From contig NZ_JAATJK010000001.1 in the NCBI RefSeq assembly GCF_011927785.1, forward strand, positions 1,612,001 to 1,676,000: a stretch of 64,000 bases of DNA. Direction: 5' to 3'. The notes under the pieces are model-generated. The model searched no databases, was not told where the DNA came from, and saw only the letters and a program-made list of their open reading frames with translations. The stretch comes from Micromonospora profundi (GTDB lineage: Bacteria > Actinomycetota > Actinomycetes > Mycobacteriales > Micromonosporaceae). The translations under genes were made by a program, and so were the position numbers. Each line of letters begins with the position of its first letter. The first letter of the stretch is position 1. Below, in pieces: positions 18,001 to 26,900 of this stretch.

Positions 18001-18490
18001 CCAGAAGACCGGGTACTCGATCGCCTCGGTGCGGTTCGGCGGTGTCGACGCCACCGACGCCGGCGCGGTCACCTACGAGCATTTCGCGCGGGCCCAGTTC
18101 CAGAAAATGACCGACGACCAGTTGCTCTCCACCCCCTCGTTCGAGCGGATGGAGGCGGGCCGCAGCTTCTCCTCCCCGGAGGTGGAGTACGACCTGGTCG
18201 CCCCGCCACCGGTGGCGCTCGGCTACGAAGTGCTGATCATCGACGAGCCGGACGTCGCCGCCCGTACCCCCCGCGGTGCCGGGCGGGCGAAGAGGTGGGC
18301 GGTCGACCCGGCACCGGCCATGCGTCCGATGGACGGAGCGACCCTGAAGCGATTGACCCGATCCAGCGCGGCCGCGCTGGCCCCCGCCCGGGCCGCCGGC
18401 CCGGCCGCCTACCGCGCCGGGCTGACCCCCCTGGTGCGGTTCACCGAGCCGGTCGCCGGTTCGCGCACCCCCGAGGAGGCACGCCGGTGA
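15086..18490 (+). CDS. Large DUF6603-like protein, function unknown
   Basis: A 1134-residue protein whose ATG overlaps the previous stop (ATGA), implying translational coupling. Residues 1-~160 are helical (SQWRRSGILDSLGWDLAALAG). The remainder is a very long, glycine-rich run of amphipathic beta strands with alternating polar and hydrophobic residues. Landmarks such as SGIGLSLAAGPLVGGGYLFVD, GFSLLVIIAGEFTPIQLGFG, FTLNGVGGMLGVHRTVN and FPVAVGRYVFGPMARIGWG match my memory of the DUF6603 family, which has no known function. No signal peptide or transmembrane helix is visible. The strand pattern suggests an elongated beta structure, such as a barrel, fibre or lipid-slide-like fold. The tail (~950-1134) is Pro/Arg-rich. 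The assignment to DUF6603 is from memory and needs a profile search. Confidence 0.65.
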   Translation: MTDDGNFQTQLLGEIEALLSPITMAATSQWRRSGILDSLGWDLAALAGMPPEEFEKWLTDCAEAVDGVRQIIEHGPPETLDDLTAALDTVSSAVAAVSGLPPALNAGAANLPPAEVLAEDLITFLTVNYLQRQHPVAYQVAILLTLLTPAGEPPVSAPMPTTGAPVRLPRSRPQLHLDRLGDLLTDPVGTLRAEYFPDGLAATAAADAAAAKLFPRIAAVLKELGVPALYGLNPADGPDLGAVGTALAARMLTVAAPVRIGDAQVTVGASAALSATDRGGLGLVLALRGALELDRIVAGWALRLAVQGAGAGFAIGPDGLTLPAGLDSMVRIALTADRVPDGTGMALRIGSATGTRLEVQGLRLAAGAALGGGVDDIELSISAARAALVVAAGDGDGFLAQVLPPEGLRAEFDLALTWSLRKGLTFRGAAGLDADLPLHISAGPVEIFGLHAALGVRGEGLFAALAASATLRLGPLRAVAERIGVEAGLTFPPGGGNLGPAETALAFKPPSGIGLSLAAGPLVGGGYLFVDAEAGQYAGALHLQFESIAVSAVGLLATKNPDGTPIRMPDGSDGFSLLVIIAGEFTPIQLGFGFTLNGVGGMLGVHRTVNVEALRSGVRNGSLNSLMFPTDPVGRAAETVATVGTIFPVAVGRYVFGPMARIGWGTPTLLTFDLGLVLELPAPLRLVVLGRLRMALPDEKNPIVKINMDVLGIVDFGAEQASIDASLYDSQIAGFPISGDMAMRMSWGAKPTFALAAGGFNPRFQPPPNFPQLRRLAIALSEKNNPRLRLESYLALTSNTVQFGARLEVYAEAAGFNVSGMLSFDTLVQLAPLSFVADIGAAVALRRGKRELMAVALSVTLSGPRPWRARGKAKFKVLFVSASVSFDLTIGSRTPPPLPSPVDVGGKLDAAFADPRNWTAQLPPHGEALVTLRKIDAAPGQLLAHPLGAIAVTQQVAPLGLTIERFGSAPVTQKTGYSIASVRFGGVDATDAGAVTYEHFARAQFQKMTDDQLLSTPSFERMEAGRSFSSPEVEYDLVAPPPVALGYEVLIIDEPDVAARTPRGAGRAKRWAVDPAPAMRPMDGATLKRLTRSSAAALAPARAAGPAAYRAGLTPLVRFTEPVAGSRTPEEARR

Positions 18491-21400
18491 CGGCGCAACT
18501 GCATTTCCTGGCGTACGTCCGGCAAGGGCTGGCCGCCGCCGGAGCCGTGGCCGACCCGCTGGAGACGGACATCCCCGCCCGGCAGCCGGTCACGGTGGGC
18601 GTCCGGCTGGCCGGTCGCACCGAGCGCACGTTCGACATCCGCCTGTACGGGCCGGGCGACATCCGGGGCATCGACACCCGGCAGGTCATCCGCACCGACC
18701 CGCCGGAGCGGGCCAGTGACTTCGAGCCGAACAACCTGGTCACCATCGAGTTCGATCGGCCGGACTTCCCGTGGCTGTTCACCCCGGCCGCGCCCGGCAG
18801 CCGGCAGCGGCTGCGCCCCTGGCTGTTCCTCGTCGTGGTGCCGGTGGCGAACTCCGAGCTGCGTACCGACACGGGCGCCCCGCTGCCGGTGTTGCAGTGC
18901 GCGCTGTCGGACCTGCCCGACCTCGCCGAGTCGTGGGCCTGGGCACATGCCCAGGTCGCCACCACCGGGACGGGCGAGCCGGTCGCCGACGTGCTGGCCG
19001 GTGACCCGCGACGCACCCTGTCCCGGCTGATCAGCCCGCGCCGGCTGGCCGCCGGCATCACCTACCGGGCCTGCCTGGTGCCGGCGTTCGAGGCCGGCCG
19101 GCGGGCCGGGTTGGGGCTGCCCGTCCACGACGACTCAGCCCTCGCGCCGGCCTGGGCGCCCGGTCTGGGCGCCACGCCGCCGCTGCCCGTCTACCACAGC
19201 TGGGAGTTCTCCACCGGCGCCGACGGCGACTTCGAGTCCCTGGTCCGGCGGCTGCAGGCCCGGGCTCTGCCCGCCGACGCGGGGCTGCGCCCGATGCTGC
19301 TCGGCCCGTCCGGCGTTCCCGGGCTCGACCTGTCGGTGCCCACCGTGACCCTGGGCGCCGAGGGCGCGTTGCGCGGGGCGCTCACCATGCCGACCCTCTG
19401 GCCCGCGCAGTCCCGGGAGGCGTTCGAGGAGCTGCTGCGCGCGCTGATCGCCGACACCGGCACCCGCCTCGGCCCGCCGCTCTACGGCGGCCGGTACGCC
19501 GGGGTCGACCGGGTACCCGGCGACGCGGCCCACCCGCACTGGCTGCGGGAGCTGAACCTCGACCCCCGGCACCGGATCGCCGCCGCGCTGGGCACCCGCG
19601 TGGTGCGCGAGCAGCAGGAGGAGCTGATGGCGGCGGCCTGGGAGCAGGCGGCCGAGGTGCAGCGGGCAAACGAGGCGATCCGCCAGGCCCAGCTCGCCGC
19701 CGAGGTCAGCCGCTCGACGTACGAGCGCCGAATCGCCGGTCCGGCGGCGGCCGCCCTCGCCCGGTCCGGCACGGACGCGGCGTCCGCCGGCCGGCTCGCC
19801 CTCGGCGGCCCGCTGCCGCCCGGCCGGCTGTTGCAGGTCTCCGGGGCGGTGCTGGACGCCGTGACGGTCACCCCCCGCGCCAAGCGGCTGATCAGCGGCG
19901 AGCTGCTCCGCAACCCGACCGCGACGGCGGCCCTGTCGGCGGCGTTCCGCCGGATGACCCGGCCGGACGGTCCGCTGGCCCGGCGAGCCGGCGCCGACGC
20001 GCTGGATTCGGTGGTCGAGGCGGCGGCGAGCAACGAGGTGACCGCGACGCCGCCGGAGCAGCCGCCGGCGGGCACGGTGCTGTTCGACGACGTCGCGGGC
20101 GACGACATCGCCTTCCACCTGATCAACCGGACCCGCATCGACCGCGTCGACCCCTGGTGGCGGGGCCGCACCGCAGCCGCAGCCACCGGGGCGAGCCCCG
20201 CCCCGGTGCCGACCGCAGCAGGGGATGCGCCGGCCCCGGTGCCGGATGACGCCCGGCCGACTGCGCTGCCGGAGGTCACGCTGGCTGCGCCGACGGACGG
20301 CAGCGCCGCGGCGCTGCCTGGCCCCCTCGACACCCCGGTCGGCAAGGCCACCGCCGAGCAGTTCGGCGAGACGTGGATACCGGCGCCGATGCGACCCATC
20401 GAGCCGAGGCTGCCTCCGGACGACCCGAACTGGCCGCCGCGGGACCCCTACCCGGAGCCCGATCCGGAGCCGACCCCGGAACCGCCACAGCCGTCGCCGG
20501 TGGTGTACCCGGACGCCGGCCCGCTGAGAGTGGGCTACCCCGCTGCCCCGACCGGCCAGCCAGGCATGGTGCTCAGCCCGCCCGGCTGGGCGTTCAACGA
20601 CCGGCAGGCCTTCGTCACCACCAGCGACGGCCGGTTGTTCGAACGCTCCTACGACGGCACCCGGTGGCTCTGGCTCGACCACGGCGCACCGACCAGCACC
20701 CAGGCCGCCGGGGTCGAGCCCGGCGGGATCATGGACGGCGGCCGGCGAATCTTCATCGCCTCCGTGCACGGCAGACTCTTCGAGCACTACCGCGAGGAGG
20801 ATCGCTGGTACTGGCGCCAGCACCCGGACCCCCCCGGCAGCTACGGGCTCGGCAGCTCACCGTTCCTGGTGCTCAACAACCAGAGCATCTTCCTGACCAC
20901 CGCCACCAACGACAACGGCAACCGGCTCTGGGAACGGCGCCGCGACGGCAACCAGTGGAGTTGGGTCGACCACGGCAACCCCAGCCACTACAGTGGCGAG
21001 AGGATCGTCAGCACCCCGGGCAGCGCTCGGGGCAACACGAGCTTCTTCGTTACCAGCAGCGCCGGCCGGCTCTGGGAGCGCTACTGGACCGGCAGCCGCT
21101 GGCAGTGGCGCTGGCACGGGCACCCGACCGGCGCCCCGCTGCGGCACGTCGCGCCGCGGACCGCCCCGGCCAGCGTATTTGCCGTGTCCTATGACGGGCG
21201 GTTGATCGAACGGGTCCTGGCCAACAGCACCTGGGGCGACCACGGCACCCCGCCGGGGACCGTGCTCACCAACGCCCCCGGCGACATCATCGTCAGCGGC
21301 AACGAAGTAATGATCTTCTGCGGGGCCGCCGACGGGCGGCTGTACATCCGGCTGTGGAATGGTTCGGCCTGGTCGTGGCAGAACCTGGGGTTCCCGCCCG

Positions 21401-23943
21401 ATACGAGGGTCATGCAGGTGCCCGGCGCGGCTATGCAGAGCCGACTGGCGATCTTCGTGACCGGCAGCGACGGCCGCCTCTTCACGGTGAGCCGCACCAG
21501 CAGCGGATGGAGCTGGACCGACAACGGCCTGCCGGTGGACTCCCGGGGCGCCGGCCCGATCGGCGCGTTCGCGGCCAGTGACGCCCGGTGGCAACTGCCG
21601 CTGGGCTTCATGTCCAATCTGGTCGCCGCACACGTCGACAACGGCGCGACCGACAACGTCGTCTACCACCGGGTGGGCCGCGACCTCGGGTTCGAGGCCG
21701 AGGTACGGGGCGGCTGGACCGCGCAGATCGACAAGCCGGGTCCGATCGGCTGGGAGACCCAGGGTCTGGGTATCGCGGTCGCCGACGTCAACGGCAACGG
21801 CCAACCCGACCTGATCCTGATGTGGGTGGACAACCCGGCTGGCGCCAACGCCGTCTCCTACCAGATCGGCTGGAATCTCGACGCCAACGGCGAGGTGACC
21901 GGCGGATGGAGCCCGGTGCACCGGCTGCCCGACGAGGTCGCCGCCGAGATCCAGGGCGCCGACCTCGCCGTGGCGGACCTCGACGGCGACGGCCATCCCG
22001 AGCTGATCCTGGCGTACGCCACCGGCGGCGCCACACCAGGACTGTATTACCGGGTCGGCTGGCGGCTGGATGCCCAGGGGGCGATCAGCCGGGGATGGTC
22101 CGACTCGGTGTCGGTGCCCTGGACGCCAGGACCGGTACAGGGCGTCGGAGTGGCGGTCGCCGACCTCGACGACAACCTGGTCCCGGACATCATCGTGCTC
22201 ACCATCGAGCCGGCCGGCGACACCAACCGGGCGGTCTACCGGATCGGATGGCAGTTCAACGCCCGGGGCCGGGTCAGCGCCGGCTGGACGCCGGCCAGAG
22301 TGGTCGGCGGCGACCCGCTGCCGGCGGCGCACCAGGGGGCCGGCATCGCCGTCATGGACGTCACCGGCACCCGTCGGGCCGACCTGGTGCTGTTCCACGT
22401 GGCCAACCCGGCCCAGTCCAACCGCGGCTACTACCGGGTCGGCTGGGACCTGGACCGGCACGGGGTGGCCCGGCGCTGGAGCGCCGACGCCGAGGTCCCC
22501 GGATGGTTCGGATGGGAGGGGCAGGGGGCGGCGATCGCCCTCGCCGACCTCGACTCGGCGTTGACCGCCACCCGCACCGCGATGGGTGACCGGTTCACCG
22601 CCGCCGCCGGCCGCCACCAGGACCGGGTCCTGGCGGCCCAGGAGCTGGTCGACACGAAGCGCCGGGTTTCGGTCGACACCGCCACCCTGGCGGCCCGGAT
22701 GACCACCGCCCTGGAGCCGGTCGGCGGGATCACCGACCAGACCGCCGGTCGGATGAAGTTGGCGGGCGTCGAGTCGGTGCAGGAGCTGCGCGAACTGGTG
22801 GTGGTACCCCGGTTCACCCGCCCGATGTACGAGGCGCTGCGGGACCTGTCCCAGGAGTTGCTCTTCCCCGGGGTGTCCGCGATCCCGCCGGAGACGGTCA
22901 CCCTGTTGCGTGTCAACGCGTCCTTCGTGGAGGCGTTCATGGTGGGTCTCAACTCCGAGTTGGGCCGGGAGATGCTGTGGCGGCGCTACCCGACGGACCT
23001 GGGTGCCACCTTCTTCTCCCAGTTCTGGGACGTGCGGTCCGCGCAGCCGTCCGTCGGCCCGCTCTCCGACATCCCACCGATCCAGGGCTGGAAGCCCGGC
23101 AACGGGCTGGGCGAGAACGCCACCGCCGTGGGTGCCGGCGACCTGCTGGTGGTGCTGGTCCGCGGCGAGCTGCTGCGCCGCTACCCGGGCACGGCGATCT
23201 ACGTGCAGAGGGCCTTCTTCGCCGAGGACGGCAGCCGGCAACTGGCCGACGAGACGCGCGAGCCGCAGTTCGCCGGCAGGCTCGACCCCGACATCCAGTT
23301 CTTCGGTCTGCCGCTGGGGGTGTCCGAGGCCCGGGGCAGCGACACCGATGCCGGCTGGTTCATCGTGCTGCGGCAGCCGCCGACCGACGCCCGGTTCGGG
23401 TTGGACGCCCCGCCCGACGGGGCGAGCCACGGCGGCGCCCCGACGCACTGGTCGGACGTGCACTGGCGGCACCTCATGGGCGACGCGTCCGAGGAGGAAC
23501 GACTGCGGCACGCCCAGGCCTCCGGACGGCTGAGCAGCCTGCGGCTCGGTGGCCTGGAGTGGGGCTACAACAGCGCCCACCAGGCGCAGATCACTCTCCA
23601 ACGGCCGGTCCTGGTGGCGATCCATGCCAGCGACATGATCCCAGCCATCGACGACACCTGGCAGATCGAGGCCGTCGCCCGGCACGCCGCCGGGGTGCCC
23701 CAGCACCGGATCGTCGCCGTCGGCGGGCGCCGTGCCGACGGCACGCCGTGGCGGATGAGTACCGAGGAGGTGATCGCCGCGATCGGCCGGCACGAACGGT
23801 TCTTCGTCGAACGCCCCGTCGGCGACCAGGTCCAGGTGCTGGTGTCCCGGACCGCCACCGGTCGGCCGTACCTCACCACCGAGGCCGACGGCGACCTGCC
23901 CAACAACCTGCTATTCCTGCCCGAACTGGCCGAGGACGCGTGA
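18487..23943 (+). CDS. Giant protein with inserted seven-repeat lectin-type propeller and FG-GAP repeats
   Basis: A 1818-residue protein. The GTG at 18487 overlaps the previous stop (GTGA). Residues 1-~690 are an unassigned conserved-looking region (QLHFLAYVRQGLAAA start, FPWLFTPAAPGSRQRLRPWLFLVVV, a helical segment around EQQEELMAAAWEQAAEVQRAN, and FDDVAGDDIAFHLINRTRID). After a Pro-rich linker come seven consecutive ~48-residue repeats (about 696-1035) of the form GRLxERxxxGxxWxWxDHGxP, as in seven-bladed PLL-type fucose lectins. Residues ~1050-1360 contain four to five FG-GAP/VCBS-like units (YYRVGWxLDxxG...GxGIAVADLDGDGxPDLIL), the first two with calcium-type loops. The C-terminal ~450 residues resume the unassigned family (FVEAFMVGLNSELGREMLW, RYPTDLGATFFSQFWDV). 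The lectin and FG-GAP block therefore looks inserted into a two-part core. No signal peptide. Confidence 0.7.
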   Translation: MTAQLHFLAYVRQGLAAAGAVADPLETDIPARQPVTVGVRLAGRTERTFDIRLYGPGDIRGIDTRQVIRTDPPERASDFEPNNLVTIEFDRPDFPWLFTPAAPGSRQRLRPWLFLVVVPVANSELRTDTGAPLPVLQCALSDLPDLAESWAWAHAQVATTGTGEPVADVLAGDPRRTLSRLISPRRLAAGITYRACLVPAFEAGRRAGLGLPVHDDSALAPAWAPGLGATPPLPVYHSWEFSTGADGDFESLVRRLQARALPADAGLRPMLLGPSGVPGLDLSVPTVTLGAEGALRGALTMPTLWPAQSREAFEELLRALIADTGTRLGPPLYGGRYAGVDRVPGDAAHPHWLRELNLDPRHRIAAALGTRVVREQQEELMAAAWEQAAEVQRANEAIRQAQLAAEVSRSTYERRIAGPAAAALARSGTDAASAGRLALGGPLPPGRLLQVSGAVLDAVTVTPRAKRLISGELLRNPTATAALSAAFRRMTRPDGPLARRAGADALDSVVEAAASNEVTATPPEQPPAGTVLFDDVAGDDIAFHLINRTRIDRVDPWWRGRTAAAATGASPAPVPTAAGDAPAPVPDDARPTALPEVTLAAPTDGSAAALPGPLDTPVGKATAEQFGETWIPAPMRPIEPRLPPDDPNWPPRDPYPEPDPEPTPEPPQPSPVVYPDAGPLRVGYPAAPTGQPGMVLSPPGWAFNDRQAFVTTSDGRLFERSYDGTRWLWLDHGAPTSTQAAGVEPGGIMDGGRRIFIASVHGRLFEHYREEDRWYWRQHPDPPGSYGLGSSPFLVLNNQSIFLTTATNDNGNRLWERRRDGNQWSWVDHGNPSHYSGERIVSTPGSARGNTSFFVTSSAGRLWERYWTGSRWQWRWHGHPTGAPLRHVAPRTAPASVFAVSYDGRLIERVLANSTWGDHGTPPGTVLTNAPGDIIVSGNEVMIFCGAADGRLYIRLWNGSAWSWQNLGFPPDTRVMQVPGAAMQSRLAIFVTGSDGRLFTVSRTSSGWSWTDNGLPVDSRGAGPIGAFAASDARWQLPLGFMSNLVAAHVDNGATDNVVYHRVGRDLGFEAEVRGGWTAQIDKPGPIGWETQGLGIAVADVNGNGQPDLILMWVDNPAGANAVSYQIGWNLDANGEVTGGWSPVHRLPDEVAAEIQGADLAVADLDGDGHPELILAYATGGATPGLYYRVGWRLDAQGAISRGWSDSVSVPWTPGPVQGVGVAVADLDDNLVPDIIVLTIEPAGDTNRAVYRIGWQFNARGRVSAGWTPARVVGGDPLPAAHQGAGIAVMDVTGTRRADLVLFHVANPAQSNRGYYRVGWDLDRHGVARRWSADAEVPGWFGWEGQGAAIALADLDSALTATRTAMGDRFTAAAGRHQDRVLAAQELVDTKRRVSVDTATLAARMTTALEPVGGITDQTAGRMKLAGVESVQELRELVVVPRFTRPMYEALRDLSQELLFPGVSAIPPETVTLLRVNASFVEAFMVGLNSELGREMLWRRYPTDLGATFFSQFWDVRSAQPSVGPLSDIPPIQGWKPGNGLGENATAVGAGDLLVVLVRGELLRRYPGTAIYVQRAFFAEDGSRQLADETREPQFAGRLDPDIQFFGLPLGVSEARGSDTDAGWFIVLRQPPTDARFGLDAPPDGASHGGAPTHWSDVHWRHLMGDASEEERLRHAQASGRLSSLRLGGLEWGYNSAHQAQITLQRPVLVAIHASDMIPAIDDTWQIEAVARHAAGVPQHRIVAVGGRRADGTPWRMSTEEVIAAIGRHERFFVERPVGDQVQVLVSRTATGRPYLTTEADGDLPNNLLFLPELAEDA

Positions 23944-26900
23944 TGAGTACACCCAACCCGCCGTGGCACCTGCCCACCCAGTGGCCGGTGGCCCTGCTGC
24001 CGGTGCGCGTGGAAACCCGATTCGTCGACACCGGACCGACCGGCACCGAGCTGTGGCTGCGGGTGCTGCCGGACGTGCTGCACGTCGACACCCACCAGCC
24101 CGCGCTGACCGACGACGAGGTGGCCTGGGGCAAGCAGTACTGGATCGACGTGTGGCGGGCCGGGCGGGTCTCCGCCGACGAGGTCATCGCCTGGCGACGG
24201 CTCTGCCAGCTCGTCGACCCGCAACGGGCCGCCTGGATCGCCCGAGCGCTGGAGCCGGCGCCGGACGGCCGCCCCGGCAAGCCGGTCCCACCCGGCCGGC
24301 CACTGCTCCGGGAGCCGAACTTCCCGCCGGTTACCGGCGGCGCCGAGGCCTGGGACCGTGCGCCGGTCGCCCGCGCACTGCCGAGCCAATGGCACGCCAC
24401 CCTGTGGCGGGCCGGCGTCGCACCGGTGTACGCACAGTCCGCGCCGGTACGCCGCCCGCTGGTCGTCGGCCCGTCACCCGTGGCCGACCTGACCTCCCTC
24501 GGCGACGACCAGCCGCCGGTCGACGAGGCGAGCCGGTGGCTGGTCGACTTCCAGGCCGCCGTCGACGCCGGTATGGCGATGCGAATTCCGCTGCCCCTGC
24601 AGATGGCCCAGGGTGGCATCGACCGGCTGGTGGTGTTCGGCGTGGACACCGACGAGACGGTCGCGCCGGAAACCCCGGCCGGGCGGGGCGCCCGGATCCT
24701 CGGTGAACTCTTCGACGCCCACTTCCACACCCACGGCCTCGGTTTTGTGCCGCCGGGCACCCCGACCAACAACACGGCCGGGGCCCGTTCCGGCCACGAC
24801 CCCGACGACCCCGAGCGGATCGACAGGCTGCGGATCCTGCCCGGCCAGGAACCGCCGACCGGGGTGGACGGCGACGCGCCGGTCACCGCCCGGGCGCTGG
24901 GCGTCCCGCTCGTCGCGCAGCCGGGCGACCCGCTGCACCTCGTCCGAGGCGGCGCAGCCACCGGGTCACCCCGGGCGCTGGCCCGCGCCGCGCTGGGAGG
25001 ACAGGGGCCATCCGACACCTCGGAGCGCGCCGCGGTGTCCCAATCCGCCGGCGCCCGCCACATGAACACCGTCACCTGGGCCGCTACCTGGGGATACCTC
25101 CTCAGCGACATGATGACCGGGGTGGTCACCGAGGACGACATCCGGCACGGGCGGCGGCACTACATCGACCATGTGCGGGCCGCCGGGCCGGTGCCGGCGC
25201 TACGGGTGGCGGAGCAACCGTACGGCGTGCTGCCGGTGACCGCGCTGGACACGTGGACCAGCACCAACGCCCGGGACAACGCCCTGGTCGGATTCCTTCG
25301 GCTGCTGCGTGACCGGGTCTGGCGTCCGTCGGCCACCGAGATCGAGCCGGAAACCGGCCTGCCGGGCGTACCCCGGCTCGGTGGTGCCGGTGACCAGCGG
25401 CAGGTGCTGCTGCGGATCCTGGCCCAGGGGCCGCTGGGGTCGCAGTGGCAGGCCCGCAGTCTGCTCGGCATGGACTACCTGACGCACCTGTGGCGGTTCA
25501 TGCGACTGGACATGGACGAGAACTGGCGGGTGTGGCAGGCCTTCGAACCCAGCCAGTTGATGACGTTGCTCGAACTCGACTGGGAGACCCGCCTCTCCCA
25601 GGCCACCTACGCGAAACGGGCCTTCACGATCGGTGGACCCCTGGTCGCGCCGCCCGAGGGCGCGGGACCGGCGGACTACCTGCCCTGGTTCGCCGCCCTG
25701 GAGCGCACCTGGACCAACCTGCGGGACCAGGCGGAAACCGACGGCACGCAAACTCCGCTGCTCTACCGGCTGCTGCGCCAGTCCGCCCTGGCTGAGTACG
25801 CCACCGCCGCTCGCCGACTCCAGCAGACGGTGGCGCCGCTGCCCGCCGAGGCGTACCGGGAGGCGGAACTGATCGACATCCGCCCCGACCGGACGAGCTG
25901 GACGCTCTGGCGTCAGCTGGCCCGCCAGATCCCGCTGCCGGGTGGGTCGACCGCCGAGGTCGGCGAGCACCTGCGTACCGCCCCCGGCACGGACCTGTTC
26001 GCGTTCCGGGAGAGCGCGCTGGCGCTGGCCGCGTACCCGGCCGCCGACCTGGAACGGTTGCTCGCCGAGTCGTTGGACCTCTGCGCGTACCGGCTCGACG
26101 CCTGGATCACCTCGTTCGCGACCAAACGACTCGCCACCGTGCGCAAGACCCAGCCGACCGGGGTGCACCTGGGCGGGTACGGCTGGGTGGAGAACCTGCG
26201 TCGCAGCCGCACCGCCACCGCGCCCGTGCTCTTCCCGCCGCCCGGCGAGCCGGGTCCGCTGCGGGAGGGCGCCGCCGACGCCGGATACGTGCACGCCCCC
26301 TCACTCGGCCAGGCGGCCACGGCCGCGGTCCTGCGCGCCGGCTACCGCGCCCACCGTTCCAGCGGTGACAACCCGCTGGCCGTGGACCTCAGCTCCGACC
26401 GGGTCCGGCTGGCCAACTGGCTCCTCGACGGGGTACGTCAGGGGCAGCCGCTCACCGAACTGCTCGGCTACCGGTTCGAACGCCAACTGCAGGACCACCC
26501 CCGGGTGCTGGAGCAGTACCTGCCCCGGCTGCGGGAGATCGCGCCGATCCGGGCACTGCGGGTGCAGCACGACGCCGACGTCGAGCCGGTCGTCGCCTCC
26601 GCCGCAGTCGTGGACGGCCTCGACCTGTACCAGCGGTGGCGCGACGGCGGGGTCGACTGGAACGGCGACCCGGAGTTGCCCAACGCCGGCCACGCCGACC
26701 AGGTGGCCCTCGCCGAGGTGCTGACCTCGCTGGGCGAGGCGATCGACGCGGTGGCCGACGCGTTGATGGCCGAGAGCGTGCACCAGGCGGCGCAGGGCAA
26801 CCCGATGCGGACCGGGGCGACTCTGGACGCCGCGTCCCGGGGCGACGTACCCGCCAGCGAGTTGGAGTTCGCCCGGACCCCGCGTACCGGCCTCGCGATC

